The notes: generated by a model not told the origin, from the letters alone. A DNA stretch of 64,000 bases from Paramecium sonneborni (GCA_905182985.1 CAJJDN010000103.1:310001-374000), one strand, 5' to 3'. Numbered from the stretch's first letter, positions 12,493-26,667 are shown. Translations and numbers: made by a program.

Positions 12493-15400
12493 TCAAAAAA
12501 ATATGAAAAATATAATCAGAGCCATTTTTAAGAGTTTACTGTAAATAATCTCAAAGGGTGCTCTATCAGTTAACTTCTGTGTTGTGCATTAGTGGGTTGA
12601 AAGTGCATCTGAGAGATCTGGATATTCTGGAAGATCTGATGCAGCTATAATATAAATTGAATATGTTTGATTTGGTTCTAGATTGGATAAATTAAACTTT
12701 GTAGGAATTGTTAAATTAGTGACATGAGCATTAGCAGATGGAATTCGTACATTAATATTGTTTAATCCTTTAAAAATTTGAAATGGAGTAGAAACTTCAC
12801 TTTATGAAGCAACAGCAAAAATATAACCATATGTGCTTAATTATGCTTAAATTTCACAATCATAAAGATATGAATTACTTAAAGTAGAAGATGAAATCGT
12901 AGGTATTTCAGCAACAGCTACATTGATTGCAGAGATTGAAACAAATGGTAAGTAAATATTCATTAATCTTTTAAATTAGGGATCAGAGGTTATTCTACTA
13001 ATTAAATCTTTAGGTTATGGATAAGTATCAGTATCATTAAATGGTATGATATACATTTATAATGTGGTAGAAGCCAAGAGTCTAGTGGGTGTTTAATAAA
13101 CTATTTTTTATTGAATTTTCCAGGTTGGTAAGCTTAGAATAAAAGCAATGTAGTTCATAATTGTAACAATTTAGGCTTAATTAGCTGAGAAAGGAACAAA
13201 TAAATTAAATTAGGTAATTTTACTTCTATTTTTAGTTGTGAAATTAAGCATAAATAAATCTGATGTAATTCCTTCTTAATTTTTTAATACAATGTAAAAT
13301 GCGTAATCAGTTTAAGCATATAAATTAAGTGTAATACTGGATTTAGCCAAAATATTTAAATATCCGTATTAGGATAAGGAGGACATGTAAAGCGGAGGTC
13401 CTAAACTTAGTAATTCTGAAATTAAAGGTTTTGTAGTTCTATTTAAACAGTACATATAGTAGACTTCTGATATCTGATTAATTTCAATTTAAATAGTCGC
13501 TGAATACTCTTTAATGTTCTCAACAGAAAATTTAGACAATTTTGGTTAGAGATTGGTTGCATCTATATATCTTACAATTTATTAAGATGGTATAGTATAT
13601 AATGGATTATCATTAGCATAAAAGATGAGACGATCATCTTCAGTTAAAATATCTAATTGAGTTTATCTGATCAATTCAGTATAATTTTAATAAACTCTGA
13701 AAGTTTGTGAATTAATTCCTAATTGAAAGACTAATTTGATGGAAGTGCCAGATTATTCGCCAGCTTCTAAGTAGAAAGTATTATCGTTATTTGTGATAGT
13801 GATATTTGTAGTATCATATGGAGCATTTTCAGTGGAGATCGTCATTGTAAGAGAATTACCTCCATTAGGAATAGGATACAAAGCAGTGACTTAAAAATTG
13901 AGTATTTTGGAAATAACAATTACTTTAGACTTTTTAATAGGTGTATAAATAGGGTTATCCTTTTCTCCATAAGTCTTCCAATAGATATAGTATGTGCCAG
14001 TTTGAAGTTTAGAAGGAATTTAAACTCTGAAGGTAGTAGACATTTTTGTATATGAAAATATAATATCTTTAGGTGTGACTGAAAAGTCTCCAGTTTAAGT
14101 ATGTTTAAAAGTGAGATTTAATGCCATAGGATATTCAACTAAAAATAGCAAATCTGGAGTTTCGGATCCTTGAGGTACAATAATATCTTGATCATTATTT
14201 ATAAATATCAATGGTCCTGAGTATTTAAATTAGAATTCAAACGGATCAAGATTAGGGTATGATTGTTCTACAACTTATCTATCATCTTTTGATTGCATGA
14301 CAAATTATTTAATAGCTACTTCTGATAATGGATTTTCAACAAAAACATTTAATGAAAGTGGGCCATTTATTTAATCAGCAAAAGCTTTTAATACATTACT
14401 GCCAAATGTGCATTTAGAAAAACTACAAATAGCATTTTGATCAGATATTTCGTATTCTTCTGGGAAATCCATTTATAGATATCCATTGATGGGTATTTTA
14501 TTGTATAATATCATATCGAAAGTGTATTTAGATTACCATCTTGAATATTGATTGGCCAAATTAATATTAACAAGATATAGCCAACCAGGTGGAGTTAACA
14601 TTTCCAACACACCTACACTTCCATTATAGTGGGTGTATCTACCACTTTATCTGATACCAACTCTAAATTCACCAGTATTAGAATTCTCTTCTGTGTTTGG
14701 ATTAATTATATTTTAGATCTCAACTAAAATAGAATTGTAAGATGTTTAGTATTGAGATTCAGGTAATGAAAGAATTCTATTATTAACATTTAGATCTGTT
14801 TTGATTGAGTTAACAAATGCTTTGAGATTATCTCCCAATCTCTTATCGTAAGTGTTAGGGAAAGTGATAACAATAGAACCATTTACTGAATCACTTGATT
14901 CAGTAGAGATGTTAAAATTGTAATTGGCCCTAACTCCTTAATTTTATGGTTGAAAGGCCATTTAATTTATCACTAATGATTTAGGTTTGCTATAATAAGT
15001 GATTGTACGATTAAGTAATGTACTTTCATCAGTGCTATCAATCAAAACTCCATCATAATAGGTTTTTATAATAAATCCATCACTCACAAGGTCTGGAGGA
15101 TTTCGAACATTATTGATCATAAATTTGATTGTTCCACTTTCATACATTTTGTTCAAGACTATTATAAAAGATGATCCATCTAATAGACAACTTTCAAATG
15201 AATCCACCCCTCCTTCGACATCACAATCTGCTAGATTTGGAGGATATGGTAGATCATCGAAATTTGAACTAGGAAATGTTACATGTATTTCAGCCCCAAT
15301 CAATAAACTATTTTCAGGTTAAAATTCAACGGTGTAAGTGGCAACTTCATTTATATTTAATGGAATTGCAAATAATTATAAGATATTAACAGTTCCTTAT

Positions 15401-18400
15401 GAGAATACATTCGTATAAAAATATGAAACTAATTTATTATATTGAAAAAATACAAAAGTTCTATCTTTGATTAAGCAATCTTTCATCAATATAAATATAA
15501 GCTGACCATCCGTCACTTTCATTATCTGGTGGACTTGTTGGAGTCTTAATTCCCAAACAAATAACTTGAAATACAGTTTTGCTACTGATTGCTGATAATT
15601 CAATTTCATCTGGATCATATCCATTGCAAGTAGGACTTGGATTGCTTGCCCTTAAAGCAAATTCAGCTGGAAATTATATTCTCATAGTTGCTCCTGAAGG
15701 TATATCATTATTAACACTAAATTCGAACTTAAATATCTATCCAGGATATCCTCTACCTGTTTAATACGCAACAATTGTGGCAGAATTAAAATCATTCGCA
15801 TTTGGAGCTGGAAAATATGTGGCTCCACTTCCTTATACTAAAGCCTTCGATACTTCCATATTCGATGTAAATACAACCCAATGAACATATCCAAATGCTT
15901 TTGAAGTTGTTGGCCATCTCAAATTAGACAATGTTATTATACTACTTGTAGATGCAGCTGAAGTCAACGGAATTTCAACCCAATCAATCTTTCTAAACTT
16001 ATTACATGGCATATCAGTTGTATCAATTGTGCATTTTGTAGTATCTTATAGGAATCCGTTTTCATATCCTGGTAATTAAATTCTAATTACTGAACCTATT
16101 GAAACTGCTGCTGGAAATCCTGGTTAAAAAACTAAATTAAACAGTTAATTAACTGCTTATGCTGATGTTGAGAAGCTTGAACTCAATGTTAACTCAGTAA
16201 CTGGAACTATACTTGTTAGAGGAATTGATGTAGTTGCATAATCATGAATAATTCTATTGCTGAATTAACGAATGCCACTGTAAATACTTAATACTATTGG
16301 ACTTAATTCAGGATTGCAAATCCCAGTTATTTTGACATTAATTACTGTATTTTCACTTATTTCCTTAAAATTCTTCAATCTAATTTCAGGTAACGTTGTT
16401 GCACTACCTTTGTAAATCTCACAATCAATCTAATATTTTTCTAAAGGCACCAAATCAGTCAGACAAAATAAAGTAGATATTCCTAAATCATCATCCCAAG
16501 TCAATAAAGGACCGAACTCTATCCATATTTCTCCATGTGGAGCAGGTGCTTCTAATATTGGATATGTTGGAGTAGTAGGTGTCTCACCACCTTCATCTGT
16601 AGTACCTTCATCTGGAGTGGTTCCTTCATCTGGTGTAGTACCTTCATCTGGTGTAGTACCTTCGTCTGGTGTAGTTCCTTCGTCTGGTGTAGTTCCTTCG
16701 TCTGGTGTAGTTCCTTCATCTACACCTTCATCTTCTATTATTATATAAGGTGGAATCTTAACACTTGGTGTAAACTTAACTTATAATGTAGCATATAAAT
16801 TCACAGTTGTTGTTGATAACTTAAATATTAAAATATATATTTACTCCTTGACCATGCCAACTAAATTAGGCTCCACTATCCAATTTAGGATTTATGATTA
16901 CTTAAACACTTCCAGATTCTACACCCACATTTGATGCATCATAAGTATCATATATCAAAAATTAATTTAATGAATTTTGAGGTGTTTTAAGAATTCCATT
17001 CATATCAACTATTTTAGTTCCCGAAACTGTGGTTGGGAAGGTCATACTTAAAGTGGAATTAACAATTGAACAAAGCGAAGATGAAATTCCTCCCAAAGAA
17101 CATTAATTTGTTGTAGGGGAAGTTGTTTAAAATTACCATTACGATCCAAAATCAATAATAATTTTATTAGCTGAATTCTTAATACTATTAATGGTAAATT
17201 ATAAATTAGTTGGAGAATTAGCATAAGGATTTGAAATGGTTGCTATAACTGGATTATATGAAGTGGATTCTATAATAGTGACAGTTAAATTGGTATCACA
17301 TTATTCAATAATATTCGATCCATCGTATGTAGTTTAAACAATGAATGATTAACTCTCTCCAGCAATTTAGGGATTGACTACTCTAAATAGTATTTCAATA
17401 TCGCTATATTATGGTATCTTTTATTGATATAAAATGATATATACTTCTTAAAATTCTTTAATTGTAAATTAATACAAAGTAGATGTAATGATTAATCCAT
17501 CACTCACAATTCCAGCTGTAACAAATATGTAATCATATCCATTAGCCAATTGAAAATTCAATGGTAATTTAACAATAATACTACCAGCCATTGGTATAGT
17601 GTTTCTAATTTTAAAATTTAGTTTATAATCAGAAATAATCGTATTCTTTTTTGAACCTGGAGTTATAGTAATATTAATGAATTGGCCAGGCTAAATGTAA
17701 AGTCCTTCAACAGCTGATCTCCAAGCATAAGCCATTTTTGTATTTTTCCTATATGCCACTATCCTAAAATTGTCAGTAGTTTAAGAAAAGGGTGGATTTT
17801 TAAAGTTGATTTGAATACCAAATGTAAATAAAGCAGGCACAAAAGCAAAACCAGTTACTATGATTCCATCTTAACATTTTATTTCTCCGCTCAAAATAAT
17901 TGAATTAAATGGAATCAATTTGCATGTACTTAGATCACTACTCAAAGGACTTGTGATTTATAAATAAAAACCCTAGGGCAAGTCTACAGGTGATTTTATA
18001 TAAAAATTGTATAATGCCTAATCATTTACTATATTAGTGCTATTATCATCAATTTTAATAATCATGGCATTCAAATCAAGTGCATAATCTGCTATTCCAA
18101 TAGTTCCAAATATCAAATTTTCATCAAAAACATTCTATCCAAGTTTAGACCTCACAATGAAATTTCCTGTTCCCCCTTTCTTTTCAGGGTTCTTTACATT
18201 GTTGATTCTTACAGTAATTGTCTCATTGATTTGTACATCGTTTTCCATATAAAAGCGTACCAGAAATCCACTTATTGAACAAACATGAGAACAAGTATCG
18301 TCTAAAACAAGATCTATACCTAAACCAGATAGATATTAAGTCGGAAAGATAATTTATAACTCGCCTCCAATAGGAATGGCTGATTCTGGGATCATCTTGA

Positions 18401-18512
18401 ATGTGTAATCTGCAAATTCGTATCGATTTGATATTGATAAGGTTATTGAATCAGATGTAGGCCATAAGGTACCGCACAGTATGTTTTATAGTTGTAGTAA
18501 AATTAAAAGCAT
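12493..18512 (-). CDS. Large secreted/surface protein with tandem beta-type domains and a TPDEGT repeat
   Basis: Three exons: two 25-nt introns (near 16828 and 15420), 1990 codons including TGA (1989 aa). The N-terminus MLLILLQLQNILCGTLW is a signal peptide. The body holds many copies of a roughly 120-170 residue domain whose hallmark is a small loop followed by a hydrophobic strand and FP or LP: IPIGGELQIIFPTQY, GSIIVKLPLNFQL, IGSVIRIQLPGY, IPSGATMRIQFPAEF, LIGAEIHVTFP, VNGSIVITFPNTY, INGYLQMDFPEEY. Paired cysteines occur within several units. In the middle lies an acidic linker of about seven GTTPDE-type repeats. The extreme C-terminus is hydrophobic (LLKMALIIFFIFF) and ends without a cytoplasmic tail, as in GPI-anchored precursors. 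I infer a GPI-type surface protein. I do not recognise a named family. It is divergent from the cyclase gene with 131 bp between starts. Confidence 0.85.
16590..16725 (-). repeat. 18-bp tandem repeat encoding GTTPDE
   Basis: About seven units of an 18-nt in-frame repeat within the surface-protein gene, coding Gly-Thr-Thr-Pro-Asp-Glu. Units differ by silent changes (GAC/GAT, GGA/GGT) and one by a deletion of one codon (GTTDE). All length differences are multiples of three, so the frame is preserved. This is an acidic Thr/Pro linker of mucin type, likely O-glycosylated (inference). Confidence 0.92.
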
Positions 18513-18643
18513 ATTAAAATAATTTATATGAAATATCTCTCACTTTTGATATTTGAATATCTGAAGACCAAGTTTCAGCATGTAGCCACTAAATAAGTGA
18601 AATATAAGTATCATGTAACTAAGTCTTTGTATCACAGCTAGAA
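18513..18643. promoter_or_regulatory. 131-bp divergent promoter region
   Basis: The entire distance between the start codons of the surface-protein gene (-) and the ATPase/cyclase gene (+), so both promoters must lie here or in the coding ends. No specific motif is claimed. Confidence 0.5.
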
Positions 18644-21600
18644 ATGGAATAGGGAGAGTGCATGAATATCTTGAACAATAAAGGAAATAAGGTTACGACC
18701 ACTTACTTTAGTTTTTCACTATTAAACCTCTTTTTCAAATAATTTCAGCGTATTGGAGTAGTAATTTATTTTATCTTGATGATTCTTCATTTTTCTGTTT
18801 TTGGAACTACTGATGAAGAACTTATTGTTTATGTAGTTCCTTTAACAATGCATTTAGTACTATAAATATCTAAATCTCTTTACTTTGATCATATAAAGAG
18901 AAAGGAGGATTAAGTTGTCAATGACAGAAAAGTAACACGTTTTCGCAGACTTAGAAGAGACAAACCAAAATAATTAATGACTCAGTAATAACAACAACAA
19001 TAATCATCCTTCAAAAAACCTAAAACATCTCTTTATGAGAATTGTTCTTGGTATTAGATTGAATTAGGGGATATCATTTATTTAAAAAGAAATGAAATAT
19101 GTCCAGCTGATATGTTACTATTAGATGTGTCTGATGAAATACTTCAAGTCTAAACTCAAAATTTTCGAGGTCAAACTATGGATTAAACTAGACAGCCAAC
19201 TTAATTAACTATGCTAAAAAACGGACGAAATAGATTATAAGGATTTGATTATAAAAAATTGTTGACTGGTAGTATCCAATATAATATATAAGATGATCAA
19301 ATATTTGGATTCATTAAATTAAAAAAAGATCCGAAAGGAGAATAATTTGAAAACAGAAACATCTTATTTAGAGAAGAATAATTAAAAACATGTTAATATG
19401 TGATAGGAGTAGTGTTATAGACTGGGAATAATTGTTTTTGTTATTTAAATATGGAGAAATAAGAAAAGAAATCATTTTTTGTGTAGAAATCTAGTATGTT
19501 TTTTGCTTTAACCCTTGGTTTATCTTTGATAATTTCTATATTTAGTTGGTTTTTAGCATCTTTTGCAGCATGTTTACCTTACAATTAAGCTGACTTTGAT
19601 GGTATAACACTTGCTTTTTATTTGCTTTAATATTTAAAGACAACTCCAATATTTTTTTATAATTGTATTGATTTGATAGAAGTGATTAATGCTCACATCA
19701 AATTTACAAAATACAAGGGATAAGAAATGGTAAACATAGATTATTTACAATTGAATCCAGTATCTGTTGGAGACATGGTAATGACTGAATATGTTTGTTT
19801 TGATAAAACAGGGACAATAACTACTGGAGAATGCAGAATACATACTATAATTGTGGAAGATACAATGTATAAGTTTAGCTATAACAAAATGAACAAAAAT
19901 TAATGGAATATTTATAAAGATAATATTCTAAATTAAGTTAAATAAGACCCAAATTTTTAGATGGAGGAAATAGAAGAATCGGATTTGGATGTGCAATCCA
20001 AAAAAATAAGACATACAGGAATTTTTAAACTAACAATTTAACATAGAACTTCTAAAAAGATACCTAGTTATGAATCCTGTAGATAAGATCTAGCATCAAG
20101 TAAGAGTATTGCGAATCCTATGGATGATGGAGATGGTGAAATTGAGAATATGAGATTAGAAGATTTTGATGACACTCATTATAGAATAACTCCATAACTT
20201 TGTACTAACAAGCCAAAACCATTTTTTAATAAAAAAGCATTTGCTACTGCACCAGTTTAAATCAATGCTAGTTAAGGAGGCGTACATTAATTTTAAGAGG
20301 ATGAAATGCTTATAAAACAGTCATCATATAAGGAAGAGTAAAGATCTTTTGATAATAAATCAATAATGAGTAGAAAGATTATAGAAAATTCACCAAGAGA
20401 TACAAAGAGACAACAAAGTATTAAAAAATCTATGTAAATGGATAAAGTTCCTGAAGAAGATTTGGAAATTATATTTTCAAGAGAAAATGATTTCTATAAG
20501 CATTTAGTTAGTGGATTAAACAAGTTAATATATTAAGAAGCTATTTTATCTCTTCTTCTATGTTAAGAGATAGTTTCTAGATACTCTCCAAGTGAGGATC
20601 ACTTCATGCATGATTCAACATAATTTACGTTTGATCAAGAGCTTTTGAGATTTGTAAGTTTATTAGACATTAAATTTTTGTGTTGTAATGAGTTCAATGG
20701 CAAAATAGTATACATTATAGATTTCTTTGGGGAAGTCCTTGAATTTCAAGTTATGGCCAATTATCATAATGGAACATAATAAGGAGTATTAATACTCTAT
20801 CCTGATAAATTGTAAGAGAAATTTCTTTTGATTAATGAAAGTGATCCAATGGAAAGTTTATAGTATATTTTCATAATGAGGGAAGAAACCAATTCTTTGC
20901 CTATGTATATTGATGTTGACAAAGGAAGCAGAGAATATTGGGATAAAGTATTCTCCAAATTACATATGTGTGGTATGAGATCCGTTATCTATTCAAAAAT
21001 CTACCTAAAAGAAAATGATGCAAGCCTTTTTATGTCTAGATATTAAGGTGAAGAAGGCATGAAGGCATTCAATGAAATCTCTAAAGATATGTAGATCGTT
21101 CAAGTTGTTGGAGTCAAAGAATAGATGAGAAAAGACACTAAACCTTTAATTCACCAAATGAAATAAGCTGATCTGAGCTTATATCTCTTGAGCGGAGATG
21201 AAATCAGCAGAGTCTTACCTATTGCATTTAAATCAAAAATTGTTAATTAAAATGACATTCTTCTGTATTTAGATAATGAAAATGCCAGAGTTGTTATGAA
21301 AAATCACCTTACTATTATTTCTTAATATTTAAAATTAGATGAATAAACTACATCCAAACCTATGAGAATGAGTACTCTTGACAAATATCATAGGACATTC
21401 ACTTAAGATGAAAAATAAATAGCTTATCCTGATATCAAATCATTTAGCATTATTTTGAGTGGAGATTATTTTAATGACATTCTCTCAGACAGTTATTTAT
21501 TATCCCACTTTATGTTCCTGCTATATTTTTGTAATTCTTTGGTTGCTTATAAGTTTGATTCTAAATAGAAGGCCAAAATCATAAATATTATCTAGACATA

Positions 21601-24600
21601 ATTTATCGGCAATAAACGTGTTTTAGCAATTGGTGACTCTTATAATGATATTCATATGTTTTGTTAATCAAATATTGGAGTTCAATATTGCCACTATCCT
21701 ATTTAAAATTAATCTTATTAAAGAGGCAATACTAAATTAAAATTAAATAGAAAAGTCACTTCTAATAAATTACTAGATAACCCCTTAAATCGAAGATTCA
21801 TATAAAATGATATGTGGATAATACCCACAGCGGATGTGTGTTTAAAGGATTACTTAAATTTAAGTGCCTTAATGTTTTTTGAGAGCAGAATTTTTGCTGA
21901 AGTCTATGATGATTTATTAGTTTTCTCTTTTTATAGATCATTACTTATAATTTATATATTATTTCTCTATTATGCAACCTATTGTAGTTAAAATAATACT
22001 ATTTTTACAGGTACATGGCTAACTGTTTATTAGAGTATTTTGTTATTTATTCAATAATTAGTAAGTTTAAAATCTAAAATGCAAAGATAATATGATAAAG
22101 ATTCTATCACTTATATCGATCAATTTAAGAATAATATAAAAATATTCAAAAAGAAGAAAGTTTTATCTTTTATTTTGAAAATTAATGGGAATGCATTGTT
22201 AGATGCCGCATTGCTCTACATTTCCTTAAGAATATTGGATGATATTTCTATTGACACGTTTAAATAAATGCTATTACTTCTTTTAATTCTAAGTGATATT
22301 GTTAAATTGATTGTCTCAACTAATTACAGCAAATACGCTTGGATTGCTTTTATTAGCACGTATTTTTTATGTTGGCTAATTATGGCAATTTTGACTGCAT
22401 ACTTTGATAATATGGATGGTTTTATAGAATTTTTGATTTTGCCATAAACTTGGATATCACTTTTTTCTTATGGATTTGCACAATATTGTTTTAGTAGTAT
22501 AATTGAAATGATTTAACCTCTTTTTTGTTAATCATTGATTGACAAATAACAATATGAAGAAGTTTAAAATTATATCACTAAACCTCCAAAAAATAGTGCC
22601 AAAAAATATCATAATTTGATAAAGAGATTTGCACAATTAGCAGGAAAGGTATTTAAGAAAAACAAGGATGAAATGGATATTGCTATATAAGATGTAATCT
22701 GTGAATTAAAAGTTAATTCTGATAAAATCAATCGGTTTACACTAAGATTTCTAAACAAGGATACCGAAATGAAATTTAAAAGGATGTCAAAATTGAGATG
22801 GATAAAATTTGAAAAACTCAAATTAGGTTTATCATTGATTTTTTTGGAAGTCTTTGCTTTAATCATTTACATATTGACCTATTAAACTGATGTTCAAACA
22901 AAAACCTACTTCATAATTTATATCCTAAGCATCAGTGGTTAGTCCATGTTGATAATATTGATTTTTTCAAGCATCTATTAGAAAAATTTCTTTTAAATAA
23001 ATTTAGTCATAGCTAGTATTAGACTATTGACTAAAATGATATCTGATTTTGGATAGGATGGGACTTATGATATATTACTAAGTTAGTCATACATAGTAAT
23101 AATAATATTTTCTAAATTGCATATTCCATTACTTAACTTTGTAATTGCAACTTTATCAATAATAGGTTTTTTCAGAAAATTTAGTGTTGGCGAAGATTAC
23201 TATTAAATTATTAATGGTAATTTAATAGTTTTGATAACTTTAATTCTATTTATATCTTTATAATATAAATTGAATATGCTAGAGAAGTAAGATTTTATGA
23301 TAACGGCCACACTCAATTAAGAGATGACATAAATGACAAATGTTCTATCGATACTTTTACCGAAATTTATAAGAGATAGAATAAATGCAAGTAAGATAAA
23401 AATTAAATATTTTAAGAGGGGATGTATGAAATACAAGAAAATTAAGGGGAAGTGTCAATATTATTCTGTGATATATGTGGATTCGATGATTTGATTGCAA
23501 TAGAAAAGGAGAACATAGTTAATTTATTAGATGATCTATTTAGAGGATTTGATGCATTATGTGTTTCAAATGGAATGCAAAAGATCGAGACTGTTGGAAA
23601 GACTTATATGGCAGCAGGAGGATTAAAAGCTGTTGATTAAGGGACCAAATTCATTAATTAAAGTGCAATGAAAAGAGTAATTTAATATGATATATTTAAG
23701 GCAGTTTAATTATCTCTTGAAATGATGGAATATTCCAAGAAGTTTAAATTTGGATAAACTGGCAACATTAGAATTAAAATAGGAGTTCATTATGGCCGTG
23801 TAATAGCAGGAGTTATAGGACACCATAAACCTTAGTTTTCATTGATTGGGGATACTGTTAATACAACTAGCAGAGTGTGTTCAACAGGGTAAGATGGAGA
23901 AATTACTATTTCTAATGAAGCTTATATGGAATTAAATATGCCAGACTTACAATTTAATCAGAGAAAGGTTAATGCTAAGGGTAAAGGAGAACTTATTACA
24001 TGGTAGATCATCACTTAAATCAAGAGAAACACAGACAAAAAAGAAAGGAAAAAGAAGGGACTGATTCCTAAATTTGATTAAAGCTAATAAGAATAATAAT
24101 AAACCATGAATAGATTAGATACTGTAACTCCAAAATCTGAAAATCGTTAATTAAAAGTACCACACTAAAAGTCATTTGATGTTTTATCGCGTGATTCCTA
24201 TTCAAGAATTGATTAATAATAGTCCTAAGAATATAATAATTCTCTAAGTTAAAATTAATTAAAAGATTCTTAATAAAAAGATTTGGTTCCTTTAAGGAAA
24301 AAAGGTTAAAGAGGACCCACTCTAATCATGAAACAGTAAGAAAATAAGTCTTCCTTAGCTTTGTAATTATAGCACTCAGGCAGCTAAAATGCTATATAAT
24401 AAACAAGTAATAGGAATCTTCCTCCTATCATCATATATTAACCTGAAGAAAGTTTGCATTCGAATAATAATTTTAGAGAAGAGTCATTTCATGAAAAAAA
24501 TCAAACAAACTTACTCCATGATTTATCATAAAAGTTAAGAAGAGATTTATATATAGAAATGATTGACGAAACACCTGATTATGAAATTGAGATTGAAAAG

Positions 24601-25981
24601 ATTTAATTTGACGAAGATGAATAAATTATTAGCGAAACGCTTTAGTTAGAAAAATCAAAATTTTATCTTGATTTCAAAGATAACCAAAAAGATTTGGCCA
24701 AAGAATTCATGGAGTAAAAGGAAGGTATAAACATAGTTTTAATATTACTATTGCACTTTGTTTAATATATTTCCAAGACTGTCACTCTGCTTTATATGTA
24801 GAGTGAAAAAAATTGGCTTATAGTTTTTGTATTAAGATTTATAGTCTCTATGATCTTGTTAATCTTAACATTACTTTAGAATAAGAAATTAAAACATCGA
24901 TTTTACAAATATGAGTATTTCCTTACAACTTATATTGCACTTTTAATCAGTATTATTTTTGAATTGATTATATTAACAAAGAAATCTGTAGAATTATAAG
25001 CAGCTGAAGGAATTTTATTAATTTGTTTCTTTTCATCAATCCCAAATATTTAGATAAAATTCAAAATTTGCTTTAATTTTTGCTTTTTTTTAGCTTAATT
25101 ATTGATAGTTTTAATTAAATACAAAGATTTATCGGTAGCTTATTACACAGTTTTCTAAAGTTGTATGACTTTCATAATTTAATACCACCTCTTTTTTTAA
25201 GACCTTGGTACTTTCAACAATAAGAGATCTCTGGAAACTAAAAAGATGCAAACTCAAAATTTAGTTAAGTATTTGTTACCATCTCACATATTAAAATAGT
25301 TTTTATCAAATACAAATTAGAGAATGGTTTTAGTTGATTAATTTGAAGATGCAACATTATTATTTGCAGATATAGCTGGATTTACTGAATATTCTAGTAA
25401 AGTAGAGCCTGAATAAGTTGTAAATATGCTTAGAAATTTATTCACTGAATTTGATAAAAAATGTTTAACTTAAAATGCATATAAATTGTATACAATAGGA
25501 GATTGTTATGTTGCTTTTAGTATAGTTGATGTAACCTAAAGAAATCCAGCTTAAGAAGCTAAGAATGTAGTAGAATTAGGTTTTCAAATGATAGAAACAA
25601 TAAGATAAGTGAGAACGATCATTGGTTTTGATGGATTAGATATGAGGATTGGAATTCATACTGTAAGATTATATTTGATTTGTATAGGGTTGTGTTATTG
25701 GAGGAATTTTGGGTACTGAAATAGTTAGATATGATGTTTATGGAGCAGATGTCATGATTTCAAATAAAATGGAATCAAATGGAGAACGTGGTAAAGTCTA
25801 AGTATCTGAAGAAACCAAACAATTACTTGAATAAAGCTTTCCTGATGAATTTCTATTTACTTTTAATAAAGAGGTTGAATTTAAATCAATAAATCGAAAA
25901 ACTAAAGGCTTCTTCATATAGCCAATCAGGAATGACAGTAATGATGAATTTGAAAAACTTATAATTAGTTAAAGAAATTGA
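18644..25981 (+). CDS. P4-type ATPase / guanylyl cyclase fusion protein
   Basis: A 2428-aa membrane protein; three exons, introns of 26 nt (near 23391) and 25 nt (near 25663). N-terminal half: P4-ATPase-like, with NEICPADMLLLDV (about residue 150), phosphorylation motif CFDKTGTIT (Asp at about 387) and hinge GDSYND (about 996), plus roughly ten TM helices. C-terminal half: two class III cyclase domains, each after a cluster of TM helices. The first (about 1590-1790; VSILFCDICGFDDL, IETVGKTYMAAGGL, QFSLIGDTVNTTSR) resembles mammalian adenylyl-cyclase C2. The second (about 2220-2420; LLFADIAGFTEYSS, YTIGDCYVAFS) resembles C1 and carries both metal-binding Asp. The Lys that selects adenine in C2 is Glu here and the adenine-contacting Asp is Ser, indicating GTP. 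This inverted C2-then-C1 order on an ATPase is the known ciliate/apicomplexan guanylyl cyclase design. The start at 18644 is the first in-frame ATG; ATG 18662 is the alternative. Confidence 0.96.
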
Positions 25982-26043
25982 CTAATTATATAATAGAAGA
26001 TCATGAAGAATTAATTAAATGTTTATTTTTAAATAATTAATTA

Positions 26044-26667
26044 TCAGTGCCAACAATGTCTATCTCTACTCTATTTAGCCCTCAATAAAACCAAATCTTC
26101 TCTACTCAATTCTGCATCCACAGCCTTTTTATCTGTTTTATAACTCCACATTCCACTCTTTTAACGCATCTCAAGTGTCTATTTTTGTTTATGTATTTTC
26201 TTAGCCACTCCTGCAAATTTTTCTTCTAATCTATCCTCCAAACTTTTCATTTCTTCAACTGTTGGTTTTTTACGAAATTAATAAGGCTTGAATACTGGAA
26301 TATCTTAACCAAATGCCTCTCTTATTAATAAAGATTTTTAATTCAACATTGTTAAAATTTCTCTAGATTCCATTTCTAATGTTTATTCATTCCGAACCAC
26401 TAAGAAATCTCCAGCTTCCAATTGCTTTAAAAATTATGTGTCCTATCCATGCACAGATGTCCCAGATGTAAATATCATCCCTAAACCATCTTATAATGGT
26501 TTATCAATCACTACTCTCTTTGCTGGTCCTTTCTCTTGAATCTTTTCTAAAAATTGTTGTTCATCTTAAGCAAGTTCCTCTCGTTCTACTTTATTTCTTA
26601 TCTTTAATTCATTTTTCTCTTGCTTCTCTCCAAATTATCCTTTGAATTTTAATTTCCCAAGACTCAT
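26044..26667 (-). CDS. Conserved-looking 207-aa protein, unknown
   Basis: Intronless, 208 codons including TGA. The N-terminal 60 residues are charged and helical (GEKQEKNELKIRNKVEREEL). A compact centre (residues about 62-125; LGMIFTSGTSVHGQDTQFL, LEAGDFLVVRNEQTL, LNQKSLLIREAF) looks like a small beta-barrel fold. A basic helical tail ends KQTLEMRQKSGMWSYKT, DAELSREDLVLLRAKQSRDR, HCWH. I have a sense of eukaryote-wide conservation but cannot name the family. It is convergent with the cyclase gene, 62 bp away. Confidence 0.85.

Noticed and set aside
15113..15764. Plus-strand open frames within the surface-protein gene
   Set aside because: The minus-strand frame has a signal peptide, repeated domains and phase-consistent introns; the plus-strand frames are shadows.
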